A DNA stretch of 44,107 nucleotides from Alphaproteobacteria bacterium (GTDB lineage: Bacteria; Pseudomonadota; Alphaproteobacteria; RF32; CAG-239): assembly GCA_017935485.1 (NCBI GenBank), contig JAGBHO010000049.1, forward strand, positions 1 through 44,107, in the 5' to 3' direction. Numbering within the stretch: the stretch's first letter is position 1; each line of letters starts with the position of its first letter. This document shows, in pieces, positions 6,462 to 14,005 of the stretch. Made by a program: the position numbers and the translations under genes. The notes under the pieces were generated by a model. That model worked only from the letters and a program-made list of their open reading frames with translations. It searched no databases and had not been told where the DNA came from.

Positions 6462-7922
6462 ATGGAAAATACGGAAGACAAAAAAGAATTTAATGCCTTA
6501 TACAGCGACGGAAGGTTTGAGCAAATCCGCCTGAAAGAGATGATTAACCGCGGCGGGGCGGCCGGAAAAATATTCAGTGTCGAGAACAAGCCCCAAACCG
6601 TGGCAAAGATTTTTCATAAAAAACAAAAAAGCGATACCAACCGGCAAAAACTTATTGCCATGCTGCAGAACAATCCAAATATCAAACCGGTGGAAAAAAA
6701 CGGCGTGCAATATGTGCAGATTGCCTGGCCGGAAGCTGTTTTGGAAGACGAAAAAGGATTTTGCGTCGGGTATCTGATGCCGCTTATCAACATGAGCGAA
6801 GCCGTTTCTCTTGACCATCTGATGCAAAAGGCCATCCGGCGGAAGCTGCATTTGCCGGAAAAGTACGCGTACCGGATTTTTGCGGCTTATAATGTCGCGT
6901 CAATGGTAAATTCGCTGCATAAATGCGGGCATTATATCGTTGATCTCAAGCCGTCAAACGTTTCGGTTTACAAAGACACTATGATGGTCGCCATGGTAGA
7001 CTGCGACGGCTTTTCGATTAAAGGCGAAAAAAACCGTTATCCGGCGGAATTTGTAAGCGAGGAATATATTTATCCGGAAGGCATGGCCCTTTCCTGCGAA
7101 GAAATGGGCGAAGAACAGGACAAGTTTGCTCTGGCCGTGATGATTTTTAAGCTTTTAAACAACGGTATTCACCCTTACTCCGGTATTCCGAAAAAAAATG
7201 ACGGAGAAACGTTAACCATTCAGAACCGGATTGAAAATTATCATTATGCTTACGGACTGTGGCCGGACAGTTATCAGAATCCGCACCCTTACAGTATTCA
7301 CGAGTATTTTGACAAGAAAACGCTTGAGCTTTTTGAACGGGCTTTTACCAAAGGCGGCGTACGTCCCAGCGCCTATGAATGGCAGGAACATCTCTGGAAG
7401 CTGATGCACAATCTGAAAACCTGCAAAAAAGACCACAATCACGTCTATTTTACCTCAAAAGGCTGCGGGTTGTGTATGGTGGAAGAAAAATTTTCCGTTG
7501 ACATGAAAGACATAAAAAAACAAAAAGCGACGCCGCAAAAAATCAGAGGAATGGCGATTTCGGAATTGTCGGTCGAAAAGCTAAAGCAAAACAAAGCGGA
7601 AAAAATCATTGAAGATACCAAAATCCAGCGCTTTACGATTGCCGGCATTGTTTTATACATGTTGTTTTTTACTTTTCTTTCGCAGATTTTAAAACCGGCG
7701 GCAGCGGCCATCGTTGATCTCGGACTGGGGCTGCAGGCCATTGTCACTACTTTTGTAATGATGGGGATTAACGCTTTTTACCGCCATTACCGCGAAAAAT
7801 TGCCGCTGCTTAAAAATCGGGCGCTGACCCAGATGCTGCAGGCTTATGCCCTGCTTTGCATTGTTATTGCGCTGGTTTCCATCAATAATCTGCCTATCGG
7901 GCTGCTGGAGCTGGCACCGTAA
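6462..7922 (+). CDS. Membrane-bound Ser/Thr kinase of TerY-P triad (YegI-like)
   Basis: 486 residues. Kinase domain at about 20-310: Gly-rich loop GGAAGK (31-36), ATP lysine 49, catalytic loop VDLKPSN (Asp161, Lys163, Asn166) and DCDGF (180-184) for DFG. The usual HRD is IVD, as in the atypical kinases of this family. A zinc-ribbon-like cluster follows: Cys321, His325, Cys335, Cys338. After a basic linker come about three hydrophobic segments (387-410, 420-440, 460-482), so the kinase is probably anchored in the inner membrane with the catalytic domain inside. It closes the vWA-PP2C-kinase operon. The stimulus and substrates are unknown. Confidence 0.85.
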   Translation: MENTEDKKEFNALYSDGRFEQIRLKEMINRGGAAGKIFSVENKPQTVAKIFHKKQKSDTNRQKLIAMLQNNPNIKPVEKNGVQYVQIAWPEAVLEDEKGFCVGYLMPLINMSEAVSLDHLMQKAIRRKLHLPEKYAYRIFAAYNVASMVNSLHKCGHYIVDLKPSNVSVYKDTMMVAMVDCDGFSIKGEKNRYPAEFVSEEYIYPEGMALSCEEMGEEQDKFALAVMIFKLLNNGIHPYSGIPKKNDGETLTIQNRIENYHYAYGLWPDSYQNPHPYSIHEYFDKKTLELFERAFTKGGVRPSAYEWQEHLWKLMHNLKTCKKDHNHVYFTSKGCGLCMVEEKFSVDMKDIKKQKATPQKIRGMAISELSVEKLKQNKAEKIIEDTKIQRFTIAGIVLYMLFFTFLSQILKPAAAAIVDLGLGLQAIVTTFVMMGINAFYRHYREKLPLLKNRALTQMLQAYALLCIVIALVSINNLPIGLLELAP

Positions 7923-7976
7923 AATTTTTATAGCCGATCGTTGTATAAAAAAAATTCAGAAATATTTTATTTTTTG

Positions 7977-8005
7977 CTCTACAAATTAAATTTTTTGTTG
8001 TAGAG
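7977..8005 (+). promoter_or_regulatory. Dyad upstream of the nitronate monooxygenase-like gene
   Basis: CTCTACAA (7977-7984) and TTGTAGAG (7998-8005) form 8-base arms around an AT-rich centre, 35 bases before the TTG start. It could be an operator or a weak terminator of the kinase operon; no clear T run follows. Confidence 0.4.
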
Positions 8006-8040
8006 TGGTAAAGTATTAGAATCTAGATAAGGATACGAAT

Positions 8041-9429
8041 TTGATTAAGCTTAACCCTATTATGCTTTCAGGCAAAGAGGTTTTACCTTTGATTGAGGGC
8101 GGAAAAGGAATTAATGCCAGCGACGGACGCAGTTCCGGCGCTTGGGCGCACGAAAACTGCGTGGGAACATTTTCCGGCGTCAGCCCTGATTTTTATGACA
8201 GCATGGGCAACGTCATTATTGAAAAATTTTTTAAGAAGAAAAGAGCCGAACGCCACGAAGAAATGGTGGAATATGCAATTAAAGGCGGCGTCGCTCAGGC
8301 TCAGGTTGCCCACGAGATTTCCAAGGGCAACGGAAGAATCCATATGAATATGCTCTGGGAACTGGCGGATTCAGAAAGAATCCTCACCGGTGTTCTGGAA
8401 AGGGCCAAAGGCCTGATTAACGGCGTGACTTGCGGTGCGGGCCTGCCTTACCGTCTGGGTGAGCTGGCTTCCCGTTTCGGCGTTTATTATTATCCGATTG
8501 TCTCTTCGGCACGCGCTTTTCAGGTTTTGTGGAAACGCGCCTATAACCGTTTTGTGGAATATCTCGGCGGCGTGGTTTATGAGGATCCGTGGCTGGCCGG
8601 CGGCCACAACGGCCTTTCCAACGCCGAAGATCCCAACAAACCGGAAAGCCCGTACAACCGTTTGGTTGAATTGCGGCGCGTGTTGAACAGTCTCGGTTTG
8701 CAGGATAAACCGATTATTCTGGCCGGCGGCGTCTGGTCTCTCAGTGACTGGAAAGATTACATCGATAATCCGGACATCGGCAAAATTGCCTTTCAGTTCG
8801 GCACGCGGCCGATGATTACCAAAGAAAGCCCGGTATCGGACGCTTGGAAAAAAGTGATGCTGCAGGTTAAGAAAGGCGACGTGATTTTGCAAAAATTCAG
8901 TCCGACCGGTTTCTTTTCTTCCGCAATCAAAAACACATTTTTAGAAAAACTGATTGAACGCAAAAAAGGCGAAATTGCTTTTTCTGACGAGGCAACGGAA
9001 GAGTTCTCTCATCCGCTGAACGTAAGCGCCAGCAAGATGGTTTTCATCCGGCCGGAAGACGCCGAAAAAGCGATGAACCAGATTAATGCCGGTTTGACCG
9101 AGATTAAAGAGACACCGGATAAGACTGTGGTCTTTATGACTCCGGAAGACTGGAAACAGATGAAGCAGGACCGCGCCAATTGTGTGGGCTGCCTTTCACA
9201 ATGCCAGTTTTCAACTTGGTCACAAGCTACGGGCACGACCGGACGGCTGCCGGATCCGCGCTCTTATTGTATTCATAAGACATTGTATGAAGTCGGGCAC
9301 GGCGGCAGCGTTAAAGACCATTTGCTGTTTGCCGGACATCAGGTTTACCGTTTTGCAACCGATCCGTTATACCGCAACGGGATTCCGTCAGTCAAAGAGC
9401 TGATTGAAAAGATTAAAAACGGCGAATAA
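8041..9429 (+). CDS. Nitronate monooxygenase (2-nitropropane dioxygenase) family flavoprotein
   Basis: 462 residues of the NPD-like FMN TIM-barrel family. Typical blocks are GLPYRLGELA, a glycine pair and His in LAGGHNGLS, LAGGV, and FGTRP near the phosphate site. The family oxidises alkyl nitronates; relatives act as enoyl-ACP reductases (FabK), so the substrate is open. Residues 381-388 hold CVGCLSQC, and a further Cys follows near 407, which could bind metal or Fe-S and is not part of core NPD. The start is TTG, chosen because AAGGA sits 7 bases upstream; an ATG at 8062 lacks an RBS. A terminator follows. Confidence 0.75.
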   Translation: MIKLNPIMLSGKEVLPLIEGGKGINASDGRSSGAWAHENCVGTFSGVSPDFYDSMGNVIIEKFFKKKRAERHEEMVEYAIKGGVAQAQVAHEISKGNGRIHMNMLWELADSERILTGVLERAKGLINGVTCGAGLPYRLGELASRFGVYYYPIVSSARAFQVLWKRAYNRFVEYLGGVVYEDPWLAGGHNGLSNAEDPNKPESPYNRLVELRRVLNSLGLQDKPIILAGGVWSLSDWKDYIDNPDIGKIAFQFGTRPMITKESPVSDAWKKVMLQVKKGDVILQKFSPTGFFSSAIKNTFLEKLIERKKGEIAFSDEATEEFSHPLNVSASKMVFIRPEDAEKAMNQINAGLTEIKETPDKTVVFMTPEDWKQMKQDRANCVGCLSQCQFSTWSQATGTTGRLPDPRSYCIHKTLYEVGHGGSVKDHLLFAGHQVYRFATDPLYRNGIPSVKELIEKIKNGE

Positions 9430-9436
9430 CTTTTAT

Positions 9437-9468
9437 AAAAAGGGGAAGAATTTTATCTTCCCTTTTTT
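9437..9468. terminator. Intrinsic terminator, probably bidirectional
   Basis: GGGAAGA and TCTTCCC, flanked by A and T runs, 8 bases after the NPD-like gene and directly before the stop of nadE on the other strand. Confidence 0.85.
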
Positions 9469-9469
9469 G

Positions 9470-10261
9470 TCAGCCGATATTCTTTATTTCAATAGCCGGA
9501 GGCATTTGCCGGCGTTTGAAATTTTGCTGTTTATAGCGTTTAATTACCCATTCCGTCATTTTATCATCAAAGCCGGCGGCGATAATGTCTTTTTGAGATT
9601 TCTGTCCGTCAATATACATCTTCAAAATTTTATCCAAAATAGCATACGGCGGCAACATGTCTTCGTCTTTCTGGTTTTCAGCCAGCTCGGCGCTGGGAGC
9701 CCGCTCAATAACTTCTTTCGGAAGGGCGGCGGAAATTTTGTTGCGCCATTTGGCCAGTTCAAAAATCTGGCTTTTATACAGGTCGCCAATCGGCATCAGA
9801 CCGCCGCAGGTATCGCCATACAGCGTGCAATATCCCATAGCGGCTTCCGACTTGTTGCCGCAGGCCAAAACAAGATAATTATATTGGTTGGCATAAGCCA
9901 TGAGAATTTTGCCGCGTTCGCGCGCCTGCAGGTTTTCCATCACCAAAGCATTCGGCTGCGTGCCAAAGGCCTCGGTCAAAAACTTTTCCTGATTGTCAAC
10001 AAGTTTTTGAATCTTCAGAACTTTATAATCTATGGCATTATATTTTGCTATTTTTTTGGCAATCAACAAACTGAGCTTGGAGGTATATTTGGTGCGCATC
10101 ATCACGACATGAACATGTTCCGGTCCCAGCGCGTCTGCAGCCAGAACAGCGGTAACGGCCGAATCCAATCCGCCGGAAAGTCCGAGGATAACATCGCTAA
10201 AGCCATTCTGCCGGCAGTAGTTTTTTAATTCGCGGCAAAGCTGCTCCCAAATTTCCTTCAT
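9470..10261 (-). CDS. nadE: NAD+ synthase, ammonia-type length
   Basis: 263 residues of the N-type ATP pyrophosphatase fold. The P-loop SGGLDS is at 29-34, and GNKSE plus TLYGDTCGG form the deamido-NAD site. It makes NAD+ from deamido-NAD and ATP. The sequence style, with YKRR-like KQQNFKRRQMPPA at the end, resembles the synthetase half of glutamine-dependent NadE, but the N-terminal glutaminase domain (about 270 residues) is absent and the region upstream holds only a promoter. It may use free ammonia or a separate amidotransferase. Convergent with the NPD-like gene. Confidence 0.9.
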   Translation of the reverse strand: MKEIWEQLCRELKNYCRQNGFSDVILGLSGGLDSAVTAVLAADALGPEHVHVVMMRTKYTSKLSLLIAKKIAKYNAIDYKVLKIQKLVDNQEKFLTEAFGTQPNALVMENLQARERGKILMAYANQYNYLVLACGNKSEAAMGYCTLYGDTCGGLMPIGDLYKSQIFELAKWRNKISAALPKEVIERAPSAELAENQKDEDMLPPYAILDKILKMYIDGQKSQKDIIAAGFDDKMTEWVIKRYKQQNFKRRQMPPAIEIKNIG

Positions 10262-10319
10262 TTCTGTTCTCCCTTTATTTCTTTTTTATATAAAATCTCT
10301 TTCAATTTTTATCAAGAAT

Positions 10320-10385
10320 ATAGTTTAAAGATTTATTTCATACCTTATATTTAAGTTGACTAAACTATTGTTGCGGACTTAAAAT
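10320..10385 (+). promoter_or_regulatory. Porin promoter with overlapping dyad
   Basis: TTGACT (10356-10361), 18 bases and TAAAAT (10380-10385), about 30 bases before the porin ATG. ATAGTTTA (10320-10327) and TAAACTAT (10361-10368) are inverted repeats; the second overlaps the -35 edge, so a repressor or activator could bind here. The downstream response regulator is one candidate. Confidence 0.5.
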
Positions 10386-10415
10386 CAGATTGTTTATAAC
10401 TTGGGATAATACATT

Positions 10416-11537
10416 ATGAAAACATTTTTATCCGCTTTGACCGGCATCGGTCTTTTTGCTTTTCCGGCTCAGGCTGAATTTTCTTTTAACACTTACGGGC
10501 GGGCAACCGGATTGTACGGATACACCGATGCCGAAAAGCGTTTTGAAGATGTTGATTCCAAGCAAAATGCCACCGGAGATTTTGAAGCGGGATTTGAAGC
10601 GCGATATGATTTTGACGATGATTATGCCGTCAGCCTGAATCTTGACCTTATGGGCGGAATTGACCATGAACTGAAAAATTATAACCAAGGGGCGTGGGGT
10701 GAGGAAGCTTACGGTATTTTTGACAGCCCGTACGGCCGTTTGATGGGCGGACAAACGTTTAACGTTGCCAAGCAGTTTCATGTCGGAGCTCCGTCTTACG
10801 GCCCGTTAAAAGTGAATGACAGTGATATTGTTGACTTCATCCGCAATCCCAACTGGAAAAGAACATCCAAAGAGGCTTATTTTGCCACCTTGAACTCTAC
10901 AGACATCAATACCGACGGCGTGGCGCCGAAAATCAGCTACATTACGCCGGAATTTTATAATACCCTGCTTGGTTTTTCTTATATTCCGGATACTTATAAC
11001 CGGCGCGGACTGGTTAACAAAGACGCGCGTTATGCCAAGAAAGACGGCTATGCCGCAGCGGCTTATAACAGTTTGGATTTAGGTTTTGCCGACATAACTT
11101 CGTCTGCCGGATATGCCGAATTTCATGACAATGACAAAGAATTTTCATTCGGGCTGAATCTGGCACGCGGCAACTGGAATATCGGCGGAAGCTGGCGCAA
11201 GACTTATATTGACGGTGACGATACCCCGTTATCGGCAAGACGCCGGAAAAAAGACCTGCCGGCATTGTTTGACAATTATCGCGAAGGACGGGCCTGGGAT
11301 GTGGGAATCGGTTATGAATTCGGACCCTACCGTGGCAGCTTATCCTACCTGAACTCAAAAGCCGAGAACACCCGTAATTATGACCAGATTGTCATCCTGT
11401 CCAACAGTTATCAGGTAAACAAATATCTTGACCTTTACGCTATTGGTTCTTTTGCCAAATTTCGGGGAGAGGATCGGGATATTGAACACAATAATCAGGG
11501 TTATGCTTTTGTGACTGGCGCAAGCCTAAGCTTTTAA
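10416..11537 (+). CDS. Outer-membrane porin
   Basis: 373 residues with a 20-residue signal peptide (ending FPAQA) and alternating polar/aromatic beta strands throughout. It opens with the porin-like FNTYGRATGLYGY, has GRLMGGQTF, the loop region expected of Gram-negative general porins, and ends in a beta strand with C-terminal Phe (ASLSF), the signal for outer-membrane assembly by BAM. Length fits a 16-strand trimeric porin. The response regulator gene starts 9 bases after its stop, so they share a transcript. The solute preference cannot be told. Confidence 0.85.
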   Translation: MKTFLSALTGIGLFAFPAQAEFSFNTYGRATGLYGYTDAEKRFEDVDSKQNATGDFEAGFEARYDFDDDYAVSLNLDLMGGIDHELKNYNQGAWGEEAYGIFDSPYGRLMGGQTFNVAKQFHVGAPSYGPLKVNDSDIVDFIRNPNWKRTSKEAYFATLNSTDINTDGVAPKISYITPEFYNTLLGFSYIPDTYNRRGLVNKDARYAKKDGYAAAAYNSLDLGFADITSSAGYAEFHDNDKEFSFGLNLARGNWNIGGSWRKTYIDGDDTPLSARRRKKDLPALFDNYREGRAWDVGIGYEFGPYRGSLSYLNSKAENTRNYDQIVILSNSYQVNKYLDLYAIGSFAKFRGEDRDIEHNNQGYAFVTGASLSF

Positions 11538-11546
11538 GGAGAAAAA

Positions 11547-12173
11547 ATGCCTAATATTCTGCTGATTTCCGACAATGAGAAATTTTTTGAAGACCTGAGT
11601 AATCAGATTTCATATCATCTTCCGGATTTTACGGTTGTGACCCAAGAAGAAGCCGGCATTATTCCGGACATGATCATTGTGGACGAGGATACGGATAAAC
11701 TGCGGGAACTGCATAAGCAACAGTTGCAGGTACCGACGATTTTGCTGCTTTCCTCCGGTGCGGACGCCGGCGGTGCCGAGGCCAGCAACATTGTTTATAA
11801 GCCGTTGGTTCTCAATAACTTTTTCAATTTGTTGCAAGCAGGAATCAACATTTATGAAAACAGCAGCGACGGTTATTTGAACTTTAACCAATATGAATTG
11901 CGGCCGTCCAAAAAAGAAATTTTGAATCTGCGCAACAATGAAATTATAAAACTGACCGAGAAAGAAGTGGCAATTATTAAATATCTTTATAAAGCCAAAG
12001 ATAAAATCGTTTCCAAAAACGAGCTGTTGCAAGAGGTTTGGGGCTACAGTCCCGAGGTGACGACCCACACGATAGAAACCCATATTTACCGGCTGCGGCA
12101 AAAGGTGGAGCATGAAGATGCGGCGGCGCAGATTATTTTAACCTCGGACGGCGGTTACCAACTAAAATTATAA
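11547..12173 (+). CDS. OmpR-family response regulator, degenerate receiver
   Basis: 208 residues. Receiver-like domain at 1-105 and a winged-helix DNA-binding domain at about 112-208 (ELLQEVWGYS, TIETHIYRLRQKVE). In the receiver Asp9, Asp46 and Lys85 fill the usual sites, but the second acidic residue of the metal pocket is Asn and the domain is about 15 residues shorter than usual. Phosphorylation is therefore uncertain. No histidine kinase lies nearby. Being 9 bases behind the porin, it may control porin expression; that is inference. GGAG precedes the ATG by 6 bases. Confidence 0.85.
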   Translation: MPNILLISDNEKFFEDLSNQISYHLPDFTVVTQEEAGIIPDMIIVDEDTDKLRELHKQQLQVPTILLLSSGADAGGAEASNIVYKPLVLNNFFNLLQAGINIYENSSDGYLNFNQYELRPSKKEILNLRNNEIIKLTEKEVAIIKYLYKAKDKIVSKNELLQEVWGYSPEVTTHTIETHIYRLRQKVEHEDAAAQIILTSDGGYQLKL

Positions 12174-12177
12174 AAGC

Positions 12178-12204
12178 AAAAGCCTGAAATCATCAGGCTT
12201 TTTT
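12178..12204. terminator. Intrinsic terminator shared by regulator and xthA
   Basis: AAAAGCCTGA, a 5-base loop and TCAGGCTTTTTT. It follows the response regulator stop; the xthA stop codon (12193-12195) lies inside the right arm. Confidence 0.85.
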
Positions 12205-13002
12205 CATTTCCAAAATAACCGGTACATGGTCAGACGGCCTTTCCCAGCGGCGGGCGTCTTTAATAATGCGTGCCGTGACAATCCGGTCTTTTAAATTCGG
12301 GCTGACCCAGATGTGATCAAGCCGCCGGCCTTTGTTATTGGTTTCCCAGTTCGGATTACGGTAGCTCCACCAGGAATAAATCTTTTCCGGTTCGGGATGA
12401 ATTTCCCGCAAAACATCAACAAAATCCAAAGAATTAAGCAGGCGGTTCAGGCGTTCGACTTCCACCGGCGTATGGGAGACGATTTTGAGCATTTGTTTAT
12501 GGCTCCAGACGTCATTTTCACGCGGGGCAACGTTAAAATCGCCGCACAGAATCATTTTACGCTGCGAGAGCTCGTCTTTATGATGCTCGTACCATTCGGA
12601 AATGTCATCCATAAAAGTCAGTTTATGGGCAAAAGAAAGATTGAGAACAGGATCGGGAATATCTCCGCCGGCCGGAATATAAATATCATTGATTTCAATA
12701 TCGTCAAATACGGTCGCTTTGATATGACGGGCATCGGTTTTGCCGACCCAGTCCTGCTTTTCCACGTTGTTCAAAACAGTTTTTGACAAGATTGCCACGC
12801 CGTTATAGCCGGCCATTCCGTAAAGGGCAATATGCGGATAGCCCAGCGCGCGGACGGCGTCAAAAGGAAAGTCTTCTTCTTTGGCTTTGACTTCCTGCAG
12901 ACAGATAATGTCCGGCTGTTCGAGTTCTGTCAGTTTTTTCAACAAATCCAGTCTGATTCTGATGGAATTGACATTCCAGGTTGCCAGTTTGAAAAAGTTC
13001 AT
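12193..13002 (-). CDS. xthA: Exodeoxyribonuclease III
   Basis: 269 residues of the Mg-dependent endonuclease/exonuclease/phosphatase fold. Motifs: LATWNVNSIR at the start, LQEVK with catalytic Glu37, GDFNVAP, and SDHVPV at the end. It cuts at abasic sites and removes 3' blocks in base excision repair. It begins 7 bases after the lolA stop; lolA-xthA is a common alphaproteobacterial pair and the two are likely one operon. Confidence 0.92.
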   Translation of the reverse strand: MNFFKLATWNVNSIRIRLDLLKKLTELEQPDIICLQEVKAKEEDFPFDAVRALGYPHIALYGMAGYNGVAILSKTVLNNVEKQDWVGKTDARHIKATVFDDIEINDIYIPAGGDIPDPVLNLSFAHKLTFMDDISEWYEHHKDELSQRKMILCGDFNVAPRENDVWSHKQMLKIVSHTPVEVERLNRLLNSLDFVDVLREIHPEPEKIYSWWSYRNPNWETNNKGRRLDHIWVSPNLKDRIVTARIIKDARRWERPSDHVPVILEMKKA

Positions 13003-13009
13003 AATCGTC

Positions 13010-13630
13010 CTATTTTTTGTTTTTGTAATTCAGAGGGTTTGATTTGTTTTTCTTAAACTTAAACAGAGAAGAATCCAAGTCTGTGTCTTTTTGCGTACCA
13101 TAAAGGGAAACGGCAACTTCCACGCTCTGCGGATCAACAATCTTCCATTGTTTCAGCTCAAACGGATCTGTCGAAAAAATCAGCGTAATCGGCCCGAGGT
13201 CGCCTTTTTCTTTATAATCCAACGTAACGGACGTTTGGCCGGGATCCTTATAAAAATCGGTAATTTTAATTTTTTTGCCGTCAATTTTAATATCGTTGGC
13301 CAGAATCAGGCTGGCGGGAATATCGTCATAGTCAATATGGGTAACCTGATCCAGATCCTTGTCATTATAGACGATATAGTCGCCGTCGCCAACGATCAGC
13401 ACCGAAGTCGGATCGGCGTATTCCATGCGGATTTTATTGGGTTTGGCAATATATAATTTACCTTCGGCGGTTCCGCCGTTGCTTGAGACCTGAACAAAAT
13501 CGGCTTTCATGGTTTTGATATTATTCAGATAATCTTCAATTTGTTTCACATCGGCGGCGGTTTGAGCCCGTACCGGTGAAGCAATGCCCATAAATCCCAG
13601 CAAAACGGCAAAAATTGCAATATTTTTCAT
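13010..13630 (-). CDS. lolA: Outer-membrane lipoprotein carrier LolA family
   Basis: 206 residues with a signal peptide (MKNIAIFAVLLG..., ending SPVRA) followed by a LolA-type sheet: NIKTMKADFVQVS, a GKLYIAKPNKIRMEY strand pair and FKFKKN near the end. LolA shuttles lipoproteins from the LolCDE transporter across the periplasm. The start at 13630 has AAGGG 8 bases upstream; an in-frame Met 15 codons earlier would spoil the signal peptide. It sits upstream of xthA on the same strand. Confidence 0.85.
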   Translation of the reverse strand: MKNIAIFAVLLGFMGIASPVRAQTAADVKQIEDYLNNIKTMKADFVQVSSNGGTAEGKLYIAKPNKIRMEYADPTSVLIVGDGDYIVYNDKDLDQVTHIDYDDIPASLILANDIKIDGKKIKITDFYKDPGQTSVTLDYKEKGDLGPITLIFSTDPFELKQWKIVDPQSVEVAVSLYGTQKDTDLDSSLFKFKKNKSNPLNYKNKK

Positions 13631-13694
13631 CTTTATTACCCTTATTATAAAATTGACCTTTATTAATATAGTCAAAGAATCTCAATAGTACAAT

Positions 13695-13734
13695 AAAAAA
13701 TCCCCTTACGCATAAAAACACATAAGAGGATTTT
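13695..13734 (-). terminator. Intrinsic terminator of the 43-residue peptide gene
   Basis: AAAATCC pairs with GGATTTT and CTTA with TAAG (one mismatch between) around a 14-base loop. On the minus strand it is followed by a T-rich tail. Confidence 0.65.
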
Positions 13735-13778
13735 CAAGAATTTCCAAGATATGTAATCGATAGCAGCAATTATTTTAT

Positions 13779-13910
13779 TTACTCGGCACAGCCGCAACCG
13801 GAAGATTTTGCAGATTTAGAACTTTTTTCACTGCTGTTTTTTTCCGAAGAAGCAGATTTTTCTTCGTTGTTTTTACCGGTCATTTTCATGTCTTCTTTCT
13901 TGTTCATCAT
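13779..13910 (-). CDS. 43-residue Lys/Ser-rich peptide with CGC tail
   Basis: A small gene with AGGAG 7 bases before tandem ATG codons. The peptide is highly polar (Lys, Ser, Glu, Asn) and disordered-looking, ending SSGCGCAE. The paired Cys at the tail could bind metal or form a disulfide. No signal peptide. The leader shares TTTTTTAACAAAACAAGGAG with the leaders of the two HTH genes, and a terminator-like hairpin stands just before the RBS. It has its own downstream terminator. No family is recognised; the clean RBS and terminator are the evidence that it is real. Confidence 0.6.
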   Translation of the reverse strand: MMNKKEDMKMTGKNNEEKSASSEKNSSEKSSKSAKSSGCGCAE

Positions 13911-13931
13911 TGTAAATCTCCTTGTTTTGTT

Positions 13932-13960
13932 AAAAAAAACCGCTGTTCATCACAGCAAAA
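13932..13960 (-). terminator. Terminator-like hairpin before the 43-residue peptide gene
   Basis: On the minus strand GCTGT, a 5-base loop, ACAGC, GG and eight T. It follows the HExxH protein gene (stop at 14006) by about 45 bases and ends 22 bases before the peptide start, so it can end the upstream transcript or attenuate the peptide. Confidence 0.7.
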
Positions 13961-14005
13961 GAGATTTAATAACGGAAAAAAGACTTTTCTATATCGACAA
14001 TCAGA

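Noticed and set aside
9404..10228. Open frame of 274 codons on the plus strand opposite nadE
   Set aside because: Antisense to a complete nadE with intact motifs; it runs through the terminator at 9437-9468 and has no start signal of its own.
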